From the NCBI RefSeq assembly GCF_000802155.2, contig NZ_JQGJ02000007.1, forward strand, positions 124,001 to 188,000: a DNA stretch of 64,000 bases, given 5' to 3'. The position numbers were made by a program, and so were the translations under genes. Of the stretch, positions 35,074 to 45,152 are shown piece by piece. The DNA is from Pseudomonas frederiksbergensis (GTDB lineage: Bacteria > Pseudomonadota > Gammaproteobacteria > Pseudomonadales > Pseudomonadaceae). Under the pieces are notes generated by a model that ran no database searches, had not been told where the DNA came from, and was given only the letters and a program-made list of their open reading frames with translations. Positions within the stretch are counted from its first letter, which is position 1. Each line of letters starts with the position of its first letter.

Positions 35074-35784
35074 ATGGAAAAACAGCATGCCTTGAACATC
35101 GCCCTGATCGGCGATCGTAACCCAACCATCACCGCGCACCGGGCGATCCCCCTCGCACTTGAGCTATCTGGCAAGCAAACCGGCCATGCCATTCGCGGTC
35201 ACTGGCTGGCAACGTCGCTCATCACCGACACCGCCGTGCTGGAGGATTTCGACGGTGTCTGGTGTGTACCCGGCAGCCCCTATCAGAACGAAGACGGCGC
35301 CTTGCACGCCATTCGTTTTGCCCGTGAACAGCGTCGCCCGTTCCTGGGCACCTGCGGTGGCTTCCAGCATGCCGTGCTGGAATATGCTCGTAACGTGATG
35401 TGTTGGGCCGACGCCGTGCATGGCGAAACGTCTCCAGAGGCGGAACGGGCGCTGCTGACACCGCTGAGCTGTGCCTTGGTCGAAACCATCGACAGTCTTC
35501 AGTTCGATGCGGATTCCTTGGTTGCCAAGGCTTATGGCCGGGAGACCGCGTTCGAGGGCTATCACTGCCGCTTCGGGGTCAATCCACAGTTTGAACAAGA
35601 CTTGCTGGGCGAACACTTGCACGCCGTGGCCCGGGATTCGGCCGGGGACCTGCGCGCAGTGGAACTGCGCGACCATCCGTTCTTTGTCGCAACGCTGTTC
35701 CAGCCTGAACGGGCCGCACTGGAAGGCCGCGTGCCGCCACTGGTCAGCGCGTTTGTCCAAGCCTGCGCGAGGCGAATGTCATGA
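35074..35784 (+). CDS. Class I glutamine amidotransferase-like protein (CTP synthase C-terminal-related)
   Basis: 236 residues. The fold matches the glutaminase half of CTP synthase: the nucleophile Cys in FLGTCGGFQHAVLEYARNV near residue 94, and the end FQPE before the C-terminus, though the usual His-x-Glu has Gln in place of His (TLFQPERAAL). The synthase half is absent. In Pseudomonas such stand-alone proteins are common and of unknown role. It overlaps the next gene by 4 bases and is divergent from the LysR gene. Confidence 0.83.
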   Translation: MEKQHALNIALIGDRNPTITAHRAIPLALELSGKQTGHAIRGHWLATSLITDTAVLEDFDGVWCVPGSPYQNEDGALHAIRFAREQRRPFLGTCGGFQHAVLEYARNVMCWADAVHGETSPEAERALLTPLSCALVETIDSLQFDADSLVAKAYGRETAFEGYHCRFGVNPQFEQDLLGEHLHAVARDSAGDLRAVELRDHPFFVATLFQPERAALEGRVPPLVSAFVQACARRMS

Positions 35785-36095
35785 GCGCTCACTATTACGC
35801 AGTGATTTTCACTTCCTTGCGTACCGAGGGAGACCAAGGCTACGCCGAGGCCGCCGAGCGCATGCTGGCCCTGGCCCGGGAGCAGCCCGGATTTCTTGGT
35901 ATCGAATCGGCCCGTGGCGACGACGGCCTGGGCATTACCGTGTCCTATTGGCGCGACGAGGCGGCGATCCTGGCTTGGAAACAGCATCCCGAACATGCCG
36001 CGATACGTGAGCGAGGCCGATCGACCTGGTATGCCCAGTGCCAGACGAGGGTGTGCAAGGTCGAACGGGACTATGCCTTCCAACGCCAAACTTGA
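35781..36095 (+). CDS. Antibiotic biosynthesis monooxygenase-family protein
   Basis: 104 residues. YYAVIFTSLRTEGDQGYAEAAERML, REQPGFLGIESARGDDGLGITVSYWRDEAAILAWKQHPEH is the typical ABM dimer fold with the conserved W-K-x-H-x-E-H stretch. Start and upstream stop share an ATGA, so it is co-translated with the amidotransferase-like gene. It may act on a quinol or haem-like small molecule; function not established. Confidence 0.88.
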   Translation: MSAHYYAVIFTSLRTEGDQGYAEAAERMLALAREQPGFLGIESARGDDGLGITVSYWRDEAAILAWKQHPEHAAIRERGRSTWYAQCQTRVCKVERDYAFQRQT

Positions 36096-36143
36096 TGCCA
36101 GGCTCGCTCCCGCAAGTTCCATGTCCGGTTCAAGATCGAGGGC

Positions 36144-36470
36144 TCAGCCCTCCACCAACTGTCGCACCGCCACGATCTCCGGCAGATCGCTGCGGGCCAT
36201 GTAAACCCGTAGGGGTTCGGTAAGGTTGATCCGATCGTCGATATTCTGCTCCAGCAATAGCTGGATTCGCTCACGCTTGAGGGCCATGGTGCCGTCTGCC
36301 ACGGGGATCCAGAGAAATTCACTGGTGGGGATGATGCCGTCGTCGGCCACGTCCATGCCGAAGGCGTCTTCGCTGAATCGCACGATGTATTGGCCGGTCT
36401 TGCGGTTCAGGCCGACAAAACCCTTGAGCTGGTCGGCGGCCTGGCAAATGAGTGTTGAAGTGATGCGCAT
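36144..36470 (-). CDS. Conserved-looking hypothetical protein
   Basis: 108 residues from ATG 36470, which follows TGAGG; the longer frame to 36665 is unlikely. It contains LKGFVGLNRKTGQYIVRFSEDAFG and a KRERIQLLLEQNI helix; no signal or motif known to me. Downstream it faces the ABM gene; upstream the GDPD gene is divergent. Confidence 0.65.
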   Translation of the reverse strand: MRITSTLICQAADQLKGFVGLNRKTGQYIVRFSEDAFGMDVADDGIIPTSEFLWIPVADGTMALKRERIQLLLEQNIDDRINLTEPLRVYMARSDLPEIVAVRQLVEG

Positions 36471-36711
36471 GGTAAACCTCATGAATGCGTCCCTAGGGAC
36501 GTCTGATCGATGGTTTACACGCAGGGCAAGCGAACACAGGTTCAAGGTCTCCCTCTGCCGGGGAAACTGGAGCCAAGGGTACTTCAAAGTGGCTCGAAAG
36601 TGCGTGGGATAAATCTGCTTTACGTAGATCAATGTCGGTATGGCGATAGCATCCGCAGCGTTCAATTGTTAAAAGGGAGGTTTCACAGAAACCCACGAAA
36701 GGATCTCGAGC

Positions 36712-37839
36712 ATGCCCATCACCGTTTCCCGTAGCGCCCTGATGCTGAGCCTGCTGCTTGGCGTCGGACAAGCACATGCCCTCGAAACGCCAAGCCCCAA
36801 GGCGCTGGCAACCCAACTGGGTATTCCCCATCCAGCGGTCATCGCCCATCGCGGCGCCTCGTTCGACGCACCGGAATCCACCGCCCCCGCCTACAAGCTG
36901 GCCCGCGACCTGGGTGCCGACTACTTGGAACTGGACCTGCAGCGCAGTAAAGATGGGGTGCTGTTCGTCCTCCATGACGACAGCCTGCTGCGCACCACCG
37001 ATGTCGCGACCAAGTTTCCCGATCGCAAGGACCGCACCGCCAATGAATTCACCATGGCGGAACTCAAAACCCTCGATGCCGGCAGCTGGTTCAATGCCGC
37101 CTATCCAGAGCGTGCTCGGCCGTCATTCGCGGGCCAGAAAATCCTGACGCTGGATGAAGTCATCGACATCGCCGAGGGCAACCCCAAGCAAAAACCAGGG
37201 CTGTACATCGAGACCAAGGAGCCAAAGCTGTTTCCAGGCATCGAGCGTGATCTGAAGGACAAGCTGCAGGACCGGGGCTGGCTGAGCCCATCCGGCTCCA
37301 AGCTGGCCAAGCGCGCCCTCGGTGTAGGCCAGGGCAAAGGCAAGGTGGTCTTGCAGACCTTCGAGAAGAGCAGCCTGGAACTGCTGCACAAAGAGATGCC
37401 GAAGGTGCCGAAAATCCTGCTGCTATGGGTGGGCGAAGGCAACATCGAGCCCAGGTCCAAAGTGACGTTCGCCGAGTCCGGCGAAACCGACAAGGCTGCG
37501 TACTACGCCAAGCAGGAGCCCAAGGACAAGGCCGAGTTCGAGCAATGGGTCCGGTACGCCAAGGCCCACGGAGCCATCGGCACCGGTCCTTCGGCGGCGT
37601 TGACCCACGGCGGCAGCCAGAGTTATTCGGACCTGGTGAAACCGTGGATGAACCAGTACACCCATGATCAGGGTTTGCTGATACATGTCTACACTGTGGA
37701 TGAGCCGGTGGATTTCACAAAAGTGTTGGATGCCGGCGTGGATGGTATTTTCACCAATCGGGCCAGTGAGTTGCTCAAGTACTTCAAGCGTCCCGTAACA
37801 GGCAGTGTGGCGCAACTATTGGAGAAGCACGGTTACTGA
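36712..37839 (+). CDS. glpQ: Periplasmic glycerophosphodiester phosphodiesterase
   Basis: 375 residues with a Sec signal (SALMLSLLLGVGQAHA, cleavage near residue 23). The GDPD barrel is clear: IAHRGASFDAPESTAPAYKLA (His-Arg and Glu metal ligands), YLELDLQRSKDGVLFVLHDDSL, then IETKEP, and the closing HVYTVDEPVDFTKVLDAGVDGIFTNRA. It hydrolyses glycerophosphodiesters to glycerol-3-phosphate and an alcohol in the periplasm. Length fits the GlpQ branch. It stands alone with its own promoter region. Confidence 0.92.
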   Translation: MPITVSRSALMLSLLLGVGQAHALETPSPKALATQLGIPHPAVIAHRGASFDAPESTAPAYKLARDLGADYLELDLQRSKDGVLFVLHDDSLLRTTDVATKFPDRKDRTANEFTMAELKTLDAGSWFNAAYPERARPSFAGQKILTLDEVIDIAEGNPKQKPGLYIETKEPKLFPGIERDLKDKLQDRGWLSPSGSKLAKRALGVGQGKGKVVLQTFEKSSLELLHKEMPKVPKILLLWVGEGNIEPRSKVTFAESGETDKAAYYAKQEPKDKAEFEQWVRYAKAHGAIGTGPSAALTHGGSQSYSDLVKPWMNQYTHDQGLLIHVYTVDEPVDFTKVLDAGVDGIFTNRASELLKYFKRPVTGSVAQLLEKHGY

Positions 37840-37961
37840 AGCATCAGGACCTGATCAGGGCATTCTCTGCATGTTTTCCGAATTAAGGGTGAATTAAGTT
37901 GCCAGAGATAATCTGAACCCACTTAAACGACTCACCCTTTAACGACACCAAGGAAAGACCT

Positions 37962-38270
37962 ATGAAAACTTTGACTGCCCTGTTCACCGCTGCCGCTTTG
38001 ACCCTCACCGCTGGCCTTGCCCAGGCGGACGACGATGTTCCTGGTGGGGAAATTCCTGCACTGGTGGCAAACAAAACGATCATGCCGCTTGATCAGTTGG
38101 AAAAAATAGCCAAAGACTTGCACAAAGAAGCTCGCATTACCGACACTGACTTGGAGAAGCGTCTCAACGGTGCTTACGAATACAAAGTCGAACTGGAACT
38201 CGGCCGCGATGAGTGGGACGTAGTTTTAGATGCAAGCAATGGCAAGGTTCTGAGCGACCGTCGAGACTAA
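37962..38270 (+). CDS. Exported PepSY-domain protein
   Basis: 102 residues; a signal peptide ends near AQA-DDD at residue 23. The rest is one PepSY domain (LDQLEKIAKDLHKEARITDTDLEKRL, then YKVELELGRDEWDVVLDASNGKVL). Periplasmic PepSY proteins are thought to inhibit proteases or to sense metal or envelope state. ATG 37962 follows AAGGAAAG. A strong terminator follows at 38301. Confidence 0.9.
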   Translation: MKTLTALFTAAALTLTAGLAQADDDVPGGEIPALVANKTIMPLDQLEKIAKDLHKEARITDTDLEKRLNGAYEYKVELELGRDEWDVVLDASNGKVLSDRRD

Positions 38271-38300
38271 TAACCGTCCAGACTAATAGTTGTTGGCTAA

Positions 38301-38333
38301 AAAACCGTGCAACTTTCTAAGTTGCACGGTTTT
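38301..38333 (+). terminator. Intrinsic terminator after the PepSY gene
   Basis: AAAACCGTGCAAC and GTTGCACGGTTTT form a 13-bp perfect stem around TTTCTAA, with flanking A and T runs so that it may act on both strands. Confidence 0.92.
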
Positions 38334-38478
38334 TATTGGCTCTTACGAAACCACCCGAAAGAAAATCCGACCATCCACGCCCAACCCAACCGTCACAAAA
38401 CCTTCAAGAATCCCTGCAATGATGCCGCTCAAGTGAACCTGTCATCGCCGCGACAGGCGCTCCCGCCAGCGAGCCCCC

Positions 38479-39501
38479 ATGAACCACAGCCTCGACCAAA
38501 GCCATCGCGACCCGGACCTGTTTGGCCTGCTCTACGGGTTTCGCTTTCGCCCCGGTGAGCGCGGCAGGGAAATCGGTTCGGCCCAGGCCCTGCAAAGCCT
38601 GGAACAACCCCAGGAGGCCGATGAATTCCTCTGGTTGCACTTGAACCTCGCCCATGCGGCTTGCGAACGCTGGATGAAAAATCACCTGGCCTTGCCCGAG
38701 GAATTCTTCGAAGCCCTGCACGAAGGCTCGCGCTCGACCCGCATCGAGCATGTGGACTCGGCTTTGCTCGCCGTGGTGAACGATGTTGTATTCAACCTCA
38801 GCAACCTGGTGTCTTCGGACGTATCCACGTTGTGGGTTTGCGTGAGCAGTCGGCTGATCGTCAGCGCGCGGTTGCAGCCTCTGCACTCGGTCGACAAGCT
38901 GCGCTCATCGGTCAAGGCCGGGGAAAGCTTTCGCTCACCGCTGGAGTTACTTGTGCATCTGCTGCGCGACCAGGGCGAAGTGCTGACCCAGATCGTGCGC
39001 AAGACCAGCATCAGCGTGGATCAGATCGAAGATCAGCTGCTGTCTTCGCGGGTCTCGACCAATCGCGCCGAACTGGGCAGCCAGCGCCGCGTACTGGTGC
39101 GCCTGCAACGCCTGCTGGCCCTGGAGCCCGGGTCGCTGCTGCGCCTGCTCAATCGACCACCGCAATGGTTGCAGAAAGAAGACGTCAAGGAACTGCGCAA
39201 ATCCACCGAGGAATTCGCGCTGATCATCAACGACCTCACCGCGTTGGGCGAACGGATCAAGCTGTTGCAGGAAGAAATCGCCGCCAACCTCAACGAGCAA
39301 ACCAACCGATCATTGTTCACCTTGACGGTGGTCACGGTACTCGCGCTGCCCATCAACATCATCGCTGGTTTCTTCGGCATGAACGTTGGCGGCGTGCCGC
39401 TGGAGGGCGACCCCCACGGCTTCTGGATTCTCGTCGCACTGGTCGCCACGTTCACCCTGTTCGCCGGCCGCTGGGCGTTTCGCAAGCGGCGCGATTATTG
39501 A
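38479..39501 (+). CDS. zntB: CorA-like transporter (ZntB branch)
   Basis: 340 residues. A cytoplasmic N-terminal domain is followed by a long helix and two C-terminal membrane helices with the signature GMN (FFGMNVGGVPLEGDPHGFW) in the loop. This matches CorA/ZntB pentameric channels for Mg2+ or Zn2+. WLHLNLAHAACERWM and ALHEGSRSTRIEHVDSALLAVVNDVVF are typical of the ZntB-like branch. It ends just before a REP palindrome. Metal preference is not decidable from sequence. Confidence 0.88.
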   Translation: MNHSLDQSHRDPDLFGLLYGFRFRPGERGREIGSAQALQSLEQPQEADEFLWLHLNLAHAACERWMKNHLALPEEFFEALHEGSRSTRIEHVDSALLAVVNDVVFNLSNLVSSDVSTLWVCVSSRLIVSARLQPLHSVDKLRSSVKAGESFRSPLELLVHLLRDQGEVLTQIVRKTSISVDQIEDQLLSSRVSTNRAELGSQRRVLVRLQRLLALEPGSLLRLLNRPPQWLQKEDVKELRKSTEEFALIINDLTALGERIKLLQEEIAANLNEQTNRSLFTLTVVTVLALPINIIAGFFGMNVGGVPLEGDPHGFWILVALVATFTLFAGRWAFRKRRDY

Positions 39502-39518
39502 ATCCAATCCGCTATTTC

Positions 39519-39546
39519 GTGGCGAGGGAGCTTGCTCCCTCGCCAC
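39519..39546. repeat. REP palindrome
   Basis: GTGGCGAGGGAG and CTCCCTCGCCAC are perfect inverted arms around CTTG, between the convergent ZntB-like and chemoreceptor genes; it is the same family as the 26950 and 28930 copies and can terminate transcription. Confidence 0.85.
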
Positions 39547-39568
39547 GGGTGTTCATTCCAACAGCTGA

Positions 39569-41194
39569 TCAGGCACTCAACCGCGCCGTCACTTCATTCA
39601 ACTGCCCCGACAACCCGTGCAAATCGCGACTGGCCGCCTCGGTACGCTGCACATTGTCCAGGTTGGTGCTGGCGATGCAGGTAATCTCCGTCAGGTTGCG
39701 CGAGATATCCTCGGCCACCGAAGTCTGTTCTTCAGCCGCCGTGGCAATCTGGCGGTTCATGTCGCGAATCGCCTCGACAGCCTGGGTGATGCGCTCAAGC
39801 ATCTCGCCGGCCTGGGTCACCTGCTCGACGCTTTCTTCGCTGCGCGACTGCCCGCTTTCAATGGCCTGGGCCGCGTCCACCGCACCGGTTTGAACAGTCT
39901 GGATGATCTGGTTGATCTCGATGATCGACGACGCCGTACGCTGGGCCAGGCTGCGCACTTCATCGGCCACCACCGCAAAACCCCGCCCGGCCTCACCGGC
40001 CCGGGCCGCTTCAATCGCGGCGTTGAGCGCCAGCAGGTTGGTCTGTTCGGCGATCCCGCGAATCACTTCCAGCACTTTGCCGATGCGCCCGCTGTCGGTT
40101 TCCAGGCGACGAATCACCGTGGCGGTGTTGGCGATTTCGCCGCGCATCTGGGTAATGGTGTGGATGGTGCCTTGCATGACTTTCTCGCCCAGCTGCGCCG
40201 AGTGATCGGCATCATCGGCGGCCCGCGCCGCGTCGGCGGCATGGCGGGCGACCTCCTGGGCGGTGGCGGACATTTCATTCATCGCGGTCGCCACCTGGTC
40301 AGTGCGTTCGAATTGTTCGCTGGTGCCCTGGCTCATCAGACTGGCAATGGCGTTGAGTTCGCCGCTTGCGCTGTCCAGCTCCGTGGCGCTGCGTTGCAGG
40401 CGGGTAAAGGTTTCAGCGAGGAAATCACGCAGCGTATTTGCCGCCAGGGCCAGGTCGCCCAATTCGTCTTGACGGGTGCTCGTTACGCGCTCGGCAAAAC
40501 GGCCACGGCTCAGTTGAGTCACGTATTCGATCAAGTTACGGATTGGCTGCACCAGGTTGCGGTTGACCAACCACAGACTCAGCAAGCCGACCAGCAACCC
40601 CGACACCAGCATGATCACCGTGCCCAGCAGGATCGTGCGATTAGCTCCGGTACTGATCAACGCCGATTGTTCATCGCCCAGTTTATGCAGCTCTATCACC
40701 AATTCGCTCATCTGCTCACTGGCGGCACGGTCCACACCCTTGACCGCCGCATCCCCCGCCGCGGCGTCTGCGCCAGAGGCGACAAACGCATCACGGCCCT
40801 TTTGATAGGCTGCGCCCAGTTGCGCGTGCTCACCGCGCAGACGTTCGATGCGTGTCCTGATCGACGCCGGAACACCTTCATGCCTGGTCAACTCACCCAG
40901 CAGATTCTGAACGTCGCGCTGGCGTTCCTCGAACTGCTTCCAGTATTTATCCATGTCCGCCGGCTGCTTGCCACGCAGCAGGACGTTCTTCCATTCCTGG
41001 ACCTGGACCTTGAATTGCAGATTGGCCTCATCGATCAGTTGCGAGGCGCGCAACGGACCATCGATCAGGTTGCGATAGTTATGAATGCCATCGGACAGGA
41101 AGTGAAAGGACGCCAGCGCGATCAGCAGCATTGCCAGCAGACTGCCGCTCAGCAGGGCCAGAATCTGCGCTCTCAGGGATTTTTGTAGAAACAT
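39569..41194 (-). CDS. Methyl-accepting chemotaxis protein (4HB sensor domain)
   Basis: 541 residues from ATG 41194 ([18 protein letters not shown]); the open frame to 41401 has no ribosome site. Order: TM1 (residues 10-30), a periplasmic four-helix-bundle sensor ([36 protein letters not shown]), TM2 near residue 195, HAMP, and the signalling hairpin with the conserved tip ([35 protein letters not shown]). The ligand is unknown. Monocistronic; it signals to CheA/CheW elsewhere. Confidence 0.95.
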   Translation of the reverse strand: MFLQKSLRAQILALLSGSLLAMLLIALASFHFLSDGIHNYRNLIDGPLRASQLIDEANLQFKVQVQEWKNVLLRGKQPADMDKYWKQFEERQRDVQNLLGELTRHEGVPASIRTRIERLRGEHAQLGAAYQKGRDAFVASGADAAAGDAAVKGVDRAASEQMSELVIELHKLGDEQSALISTGANRTILLGTVIMLVSGLLVGLLSLWLVNRNLVQPIRNLIEYVTQLSRGRFAERVTSTRQDELGDLALAANTLRDFLAETFTRLQRSATELDSASGELNAIASLMSQGTSEQFERTDQVATAMNEMSATAQEVARHAADAARAADDADHSAQLGEKVMQGTIHTITQMRGEIANTATVIRRLETDSGRIGKVLEVIRGIAEQTNLLALNAAIEAARAGEAGRGFAVVADEVRSLAQRTASSIIEINQIIQTVQTGAVDAAQAIESGQSRSEESVEQVTQAGEMLERITQAVEAIRDMNRQIATAAEEQTSVAEDISRNLTEITCIASTNLDNVQRTEAASRDLHGLSGQLNEVTARLSA

Positions 41195-41481
41195 GGAGTC
41201 GATCTCTTCGAATAAAGGACCTCCATGTCCAGGGTCCACTCTCGCGACTGAATGTGGAGGATATGTACACGGCATCGGCCCGCAACTCGCGTTCTTGAGC
41301 CGTGGCGACAACCGGTAGCGACAGCGGTTCGCGGATTGGACATGACTTGTCCAGACAAGCCCATCGGTCGCTCCGCCAGGATTTAAAAGTCTTTTTGTCA
41401 TTTCTCCTGGGGTATCCTGCCCAGGCTTTTTAAAAGCGCGGACCTACCCGATCGATCAACAGACTTTGCGAGGAGCGCGAT

Positions 41482-41625
41482 ATGCACGAGATCCCTAATC
41501 TCCCCTTCCCAAGCCTGCACGAACCTGAGCAGACAACCCCGCGGCAAGCCGGTGGGCAACCCGACGCCCAGCCACCCGAGCAGCAGCAAGCCACTGAACG
41601 CCGCCCGGCCGACAGCGAAGACTGA
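41482..41625 (+). CDS. Small Pro/Gln-rich hypothetical protein
   Basis: 47 residues with a good GGAG site 8 bases upstream of ATG 41482. The product (MHEIPNLPFPSLHEPEQTTP..., ending RRPADSED) is hydrophilic and disordered. It was too short for an ORF scan. A short hairpin, CCTGG..CCAGG, precedes it near 41,410. Likely real but of unknown role. Confidence 0.55.
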   Translation: MHEIPNLPFPSLHEPEQTTPRQAGGQPDAQPPEQQQATERRPADSED

Positions 41626-41700
41626 TTCACCCGCACCACCAGACTGTGTGGAAAGCGCTAAGATGCGCTTTCCACACCGCCTGAATCCGAGCCCCACGCC

Positions 41701-41913
41701 ATGACCGACGACAACTCCTCCTTCAGCCCGGCCCAGGCCAGCGTGCTGATCGGCACCGCCGAGAAAATGGTCGAGATCTGGACCCGCCTCTCTCCCGAAA
41801 AACAAGCCACCCTGCTGGCTCGGTTCGGCACCCAAGAGAATGCCCTGGCCGCGCTGGTCACCACGCACCTGGTCGCTGGCAAGAGCACAACTGAACCGCC
41901 GTCCGGCAAATAG
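41701..41913 (+). CDS. Small hypothetical protein
   Basis: 70 residues, mostly helical (AQASVLIGTAEKMVEIWTRLSPEKQATLLARFGTQENALAAL). No motif recognised. It lies 75 bases after the 47-residue gene and 84 bases before the MFS gene on the same strand, so the three could be co-transcribed. Confidence 0.6.
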   Translation: MTDDNSSFSPAQASVLIGTAEKMVEIWTRLSPEKQATLLARFGTQENALAALVTTHLVAGKSTTEPPSGK

Positions 41914-41997
41914 TTTTACTTTTCCACGCTCCACCCCCGGCGGTCACCGTTATCATAAGCAGCCTATCTATCCTGCTGCCCCGTGGACCTTTTCCCC

Positions 41998-43197
41998 ATG
42001 CCAGATCTCCAGCGCCCCATGGCGGTCACGCTGCAAGTCGTTTCCATTGTCCTGTTTACCTTCATCGGCTATCTGAACATCGGCATTCCCTTGGCCGTCC
42101 TGCCCGGGTTCGTCCATGGCGAGCTGGGATTCGGCGCAGTGATCGCCGGACTGGTGATCAGCGTCCAGTACTTGGCCACTCTGCTCAGCCGTCCATATGC
42201 GGGACGCATCATCGACAACCTTGGCAGCAAGCGCGCGGTCATGTTCGGCCTGGCCGGGTGTGGTTTGAGCGGCGTGTTCATGCTGGTTTCCGCCTGGACC
42301 GCGAGCATGCCGGTCCTGAGCCTGACCAGCCTGTTGATCGGTCGTCTGGTGCTGGGCAGTGCGGAAAGCCTGGTGGGCTCGGGATCGATTGGCTGGGGCA
42401 TCGGCCGGGTCGGTGCGGCGAACACCGCCAAGGTCATCTCGTGGAACGGCATCGCCAGTTACGGCGCCCTGGCGATTGGTGCGCCGTTGGGGGTATGGCT
42501 GGTGAAATCCCTGGGATTGTGGAGCATGGGCGTCAGCATCGTCCTGCTGGCCGTGCTAGGGCTGGCGTTGGCCTGGCCGAAAACCGCCGCGCCCATCGTC
42601 ATCGGCGAGCGCCTGCCGTTCCTGCATGTGCTGGGGCGCGTGCTGCCCCACGGCTGCGGGCTCGCCCTGGGCTCCATCGGTTTTGGCACCATTGCCACCT
42701 TCATTACGTTGTATTACGCCACGCAGCATTGGGATAACGCCGTGCTGTGCCTGAGCCTGTTCGGTGCCTGCTTCATCGGTGCGCGCTTGCTGTTCGGCAA
42801 TCTGATCAACCGTCTCGGAGGGTTCAGGGTGGCGATTGCCTGCTTGTCGGTGGAAACCCTGGGCCTGCTGCTGTTATGGCTGGCGCCTGATGCGCAATGG
42901 GCCTTGGCGGGCGCGGCGTTGAGTGGTTTCGGCTTCTCGCTGGTGTTCCCGGCTTTGGGTGTGGAAGCGGTCAACCTGGTGCCGGCTTCCAGCCGCGGGG
43001 CAGCGGTGGGGGCTTATTCGCTGTTCATCGATTTATCGCTGGGCATCACCGGCCCACTGGCCGGGGCGATAGCCGCCGGTTTCGGCTTTGCCTCGATTTT
43101 CCTGTTCGCGGCACTGGCGGCCCTGGGTGGGCTGGCGCTGAGCGTCTACCTCTACCGGCAGGCCCCTCGCTACCGTGAAGAGCGGGAGAAAAATTAG
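41998..43197 (+). CDS. Major facilitator superfamily transporter
   Basis: 399 residues from ATG 41998 (a GTG at 41983 is an alternative). Twelve hydrophobic helices, with the loop 2-3 signature [23 protein letters not shown]. The family resembles YhhS/YfcJ-type sugar or drug exporters. Substrate unknown. The stop overlaps the convergent arfB stop by 4 bases. Confidence 0.88.
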   Translation: MPDLQRPMAVTLQVVSIVLFTFIGYLNIGIPLAVLPGFVHGELGFGAVIAGLVISVQYLATLLSRPYAGRIIDNLGSKRAVMFGLAGCGLSGVFMLVSAWTASMPVLSLTSLLIGRLVLGSAESLVGSGSIGWGIGRVGAANTAKVISWNGIASYGALAIGAPLGVWLVKSLGLWSMGVSIVLLAVLGLALAWPKTAAPIVIGERLPFLHVLGRVLPHGCGLALGSIGFGTIATFITLYYATQHWDNAVLCLSLFGACFIGARLLFGNLINRLGGFRVAIACLSVETLGLLLLWLAPDAQWALAGAALSGFGFSLVFPALGVEAVNLVPASSRGAAVGAYSLFIDLSLGITGPLAGAIAAGFGFASIFLFAALAALGGLALSVYLYRQAPRYREEREKN

Positions 43198-43607
43198 AAA
43201 TCCACCTTGCCGCGCCCGGCCTTGATCGAGCCGCGCTTGGTCTTGGATTCAAGGCGACGCTTTTTCGAGCCCAGGGTCGGTTTGGTCGGGCGGCGCTTCT
43301 TTTCCACCTTGGTGGCGCTGAGGATCAGTTCGACCAGGCGCTCCAATGCGTCCGCCCGGTTCTGTTCCTGCGTGCGGTATTGCTGGGCCTTGATGATCAA
43401 CACACCGTCGCTGGTGATGCGACTGTCACGCAGGGCGAGCAGCCGTTCCTTGTAGAACTCGGGCAACGACGAGGCCGGGATGTCGAAGCGCAAGTGCACG
43501 GCGCTGGACACCTTGTTGACGTTCTGCCCCCCGGCGCCCTGGGCGCGAATGGCCGACAGCTCGATCTCGGCGTCCGGGATGTGCACGGTGTTGGAAATGA
43601 CCAGCAT
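43194..43607 (-). CDS. arfB: Alternative ribosome-rescue factor ArfB (YaeJ)
   Basis: 137 residues. The peptidyl-tRNA hydrolysis motif GGQ lies at residues 26-28 ([20 protein letters not shown]), and the basic C-terminal tail ([24 protein letters not shown]) is what enters the empty mRNA channel of stalled ribosomes. There is no codon-recognition domain, as expected. It releases stalled peptides when tmRNA is lacking or overwhelmed. Convergent with the MFS gene. Confidence 0.95.
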   Translation of the reverse strand: MLVISNTVHIPDAEIELSAIRAQGAGGQNVNKVSSAVHLRFDIPASSLPEFYKERLLALRDSRITSDGVLIIKAQQYRTQEQNRADALERLVELILSATKVEKKRRPTKPTLGSKKRRLESKTKRGSIKAGRGKVDF

Positions 43608-43690
43608 GGAAAGTGTCCGGTGTCAGGTTCCACAGGATACCGCGATCCCCCAGACAACACCTCCCGGGGATTTGTGTCTTGCCTGAAACG

Positions 43691-43717
43691 ACAAACCCGG
43701 CACTTGGCCGGGTTTGT
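43691..43717 (-). terminator. Intrinsic terminator of aroP
   Basis: ACAAACCCGGC and GCCGGGTTTGT pair over 11 bp around ACTTG, 17 bases after the aroP stop. The T-tract on the minus strand is short (GTCGTTT), so strength is moderate. Confidence 0.75.
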
Positions 43718-43733
43718 TGTATTTCAGGCTTGC

Positions 43734-45152
43734 TTACTTGGCAGCAGCCGCCACCGCCAGCTCATGCCGAGCCTCGCGCTTGTTCTTGATCAGATAGCAC
43801 ACCCACATGAACACCACCCACACCGGAATCGCGTACACCGAGATCTGGATACCCGGGATCAGCAACATCACGCCGAGGATGAACACCACGAACGCCAGGC
43901 AGACGTAGTTGCCATACGGATACCACAACGCCTTGAACAGCGGTGCCTGGCCGGACTGATTCATGTGCTGGCGGAACTTGAAGTGCGAGTAGCTGATCAT
44001 CGCCCAGTTGATCACCAGGGTGGCAACCACCAGCGACATCAACAACTCCAGTGCATGTTGCGGGATCAGGTAGTTCAGCAGCACTGCCACCAGCGTAATC
44101 GCCGCCGAAGCCAGGATCGAACGCACCGGCACACCGCGCTTGTCGATTTTCGCCAGGGCCCGGGGCGCATCGCCCTGCTCGGCCATGCCCAACAACATGC
44201 GGCTGTTGCAGTAGGTGCCGCTGTTGTAGACCGACAGCGCAGCAGTCAGCACCACGAAGTTGAGGATGTGCGCCGCCGTGTCGCTGCCCAGCATCGAAAA
44301 CACCTGCACGAACGGACTGCCGCTGTAGGCATCGCCGGAGGCATTGAGCGTGGTCAACAGGCTGTCCCATGGCGTCAGGGACAACAGCACCACCAGTGCG
44401 CCGATGTAGAAAATCAGGATCCGGTAGATCACCTGGTTGATGGCCTTTGGAATCACGGTTTTCGGCTTGTCGGCTTCAGCGGCAGTGAAACCGAGCATCT
44501 CCAGGCCACCGAAGGAGAACATGATGATCGCCATGGCCATGACCAGGCCGCTCACGCCGTTGGGGAAGAACCCACCGTGGGACCAGAGGTTGGTCACCGA
44601 CGCTTGCGGGCCGCCGTGACCGCTGACCAGCAGATAGCTGCCCAGGGCAATCATGCCGACAATCGCCACGACCTTGATGATCGCGAACCAGAACTCGGCC
44701 TCGCCGAAGACCTTGACGTTGGCAAGATTGATCGCGTTGATCAGGATGAAGAAGGCCGCCGCCGAAGCCCAGGTCGGGATATCCGGCGCCCAATAATGGA
44801 TGTACTTGCCGACCGCGGTCAGCTCGGACATGCCTACCAGGATGTAGAGAATCCAGCAGTTCCAACCCGACAGGAACCCGGCGAAACCGCCCCAGTATTT
44901 GTGGGCGAAATGGCTGAAGGAACCAGCCACCGGCTCTTCGACGATCATTTCACCCAGCTGGCGCATGATCATGAAGGCGATGAAGCCGCAGATGGCGTAG
45001 CCGAGGATCATCGACGGGCCGGCTGATTTCAGTACCCCAGCCGAGCCGAGGAACAGGCCGGTGCCGATCGCGCCACCGAGGGCGATCAGTTGAATGTGGC
45101 GATTTTTCAGGCCGCGTTTCAGCTCGCCCGAATGCGAGTTTTGTCCACTCAT
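43734..45152 (-). CDS. aroP: Aromatic amino-acid permease (APC family, AroP type)
   Basis: 472 residues from ATG 45152 (MSGQNSHSGELKRGLKNRHIQLIALGGAIGTGLFLG). Twelve membrane helices; the GAIGTGLFLGSA consensus in helix 1 and EMIVEEPVAGSFSHFAHKYWG before helix 3 are typical of proton-coupled AroP/PheP/CycA permeases. The sequence looks most like Pseudomonas AroP (Phe/Tyr/Trp uptake), though a D-Ala/Ser/Gly (CycA) specificity cannot be excluded. Monocistronic, with a terminator downstream. Confidence 0.88.
   Translation of the reverse strand: MSGQNSHSGELKRGLKNRHIQLIALGGAIGTGLFLGSAGVLKSAGPSMILGYAICGFIAFMIMRQLGEMIVEEPVAGSFSHFAHKYWGGFAGFLSGWNCWILYILVGMSELTAVGKYIHYWAPDIPTWASAAAFFILINAINLANVKVFGEAEFWFAIIKVVAIVGMIALGSYLLVSGHGGPQASVTNLWSHGGFFPNGVSGLVMAMAIIMFSFGGLEMLGFTAAEADKPKTVIPKAINQVIYRILIFYIGALVVLLSLTPWDSLLTTLNASGDAYSGSPFVQVFSMLGSDTAAHILNFVVLTAALSVYNSGTYCNSRMLLGMAEQGDAPRALAKIDKRGVPVRSILASAAITLVAVLLNYLIPQHALELLMSLVVATLVINWAMISYSHFKFRQHMNQSGQAPLFKALWYPYGNYVCLAFVVFILGVMLLIPGIQISVYAIPVWVVFMWVCYLIKNKREARHELAVAAAAK

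Noticed and set aside
39617..41188. Open frame of 523 codons on the plus strand opposite the chemoreceptor.
   Set aside because: The minus frame contains all MCP domains; the plus frame is a shadow.
43380..45026. Open frame of 548 codons on the plus strand opposite aroP.
   Set aside because: It is His/Gln/Arg-rich antisense shadow of the clear AroP permease frame.
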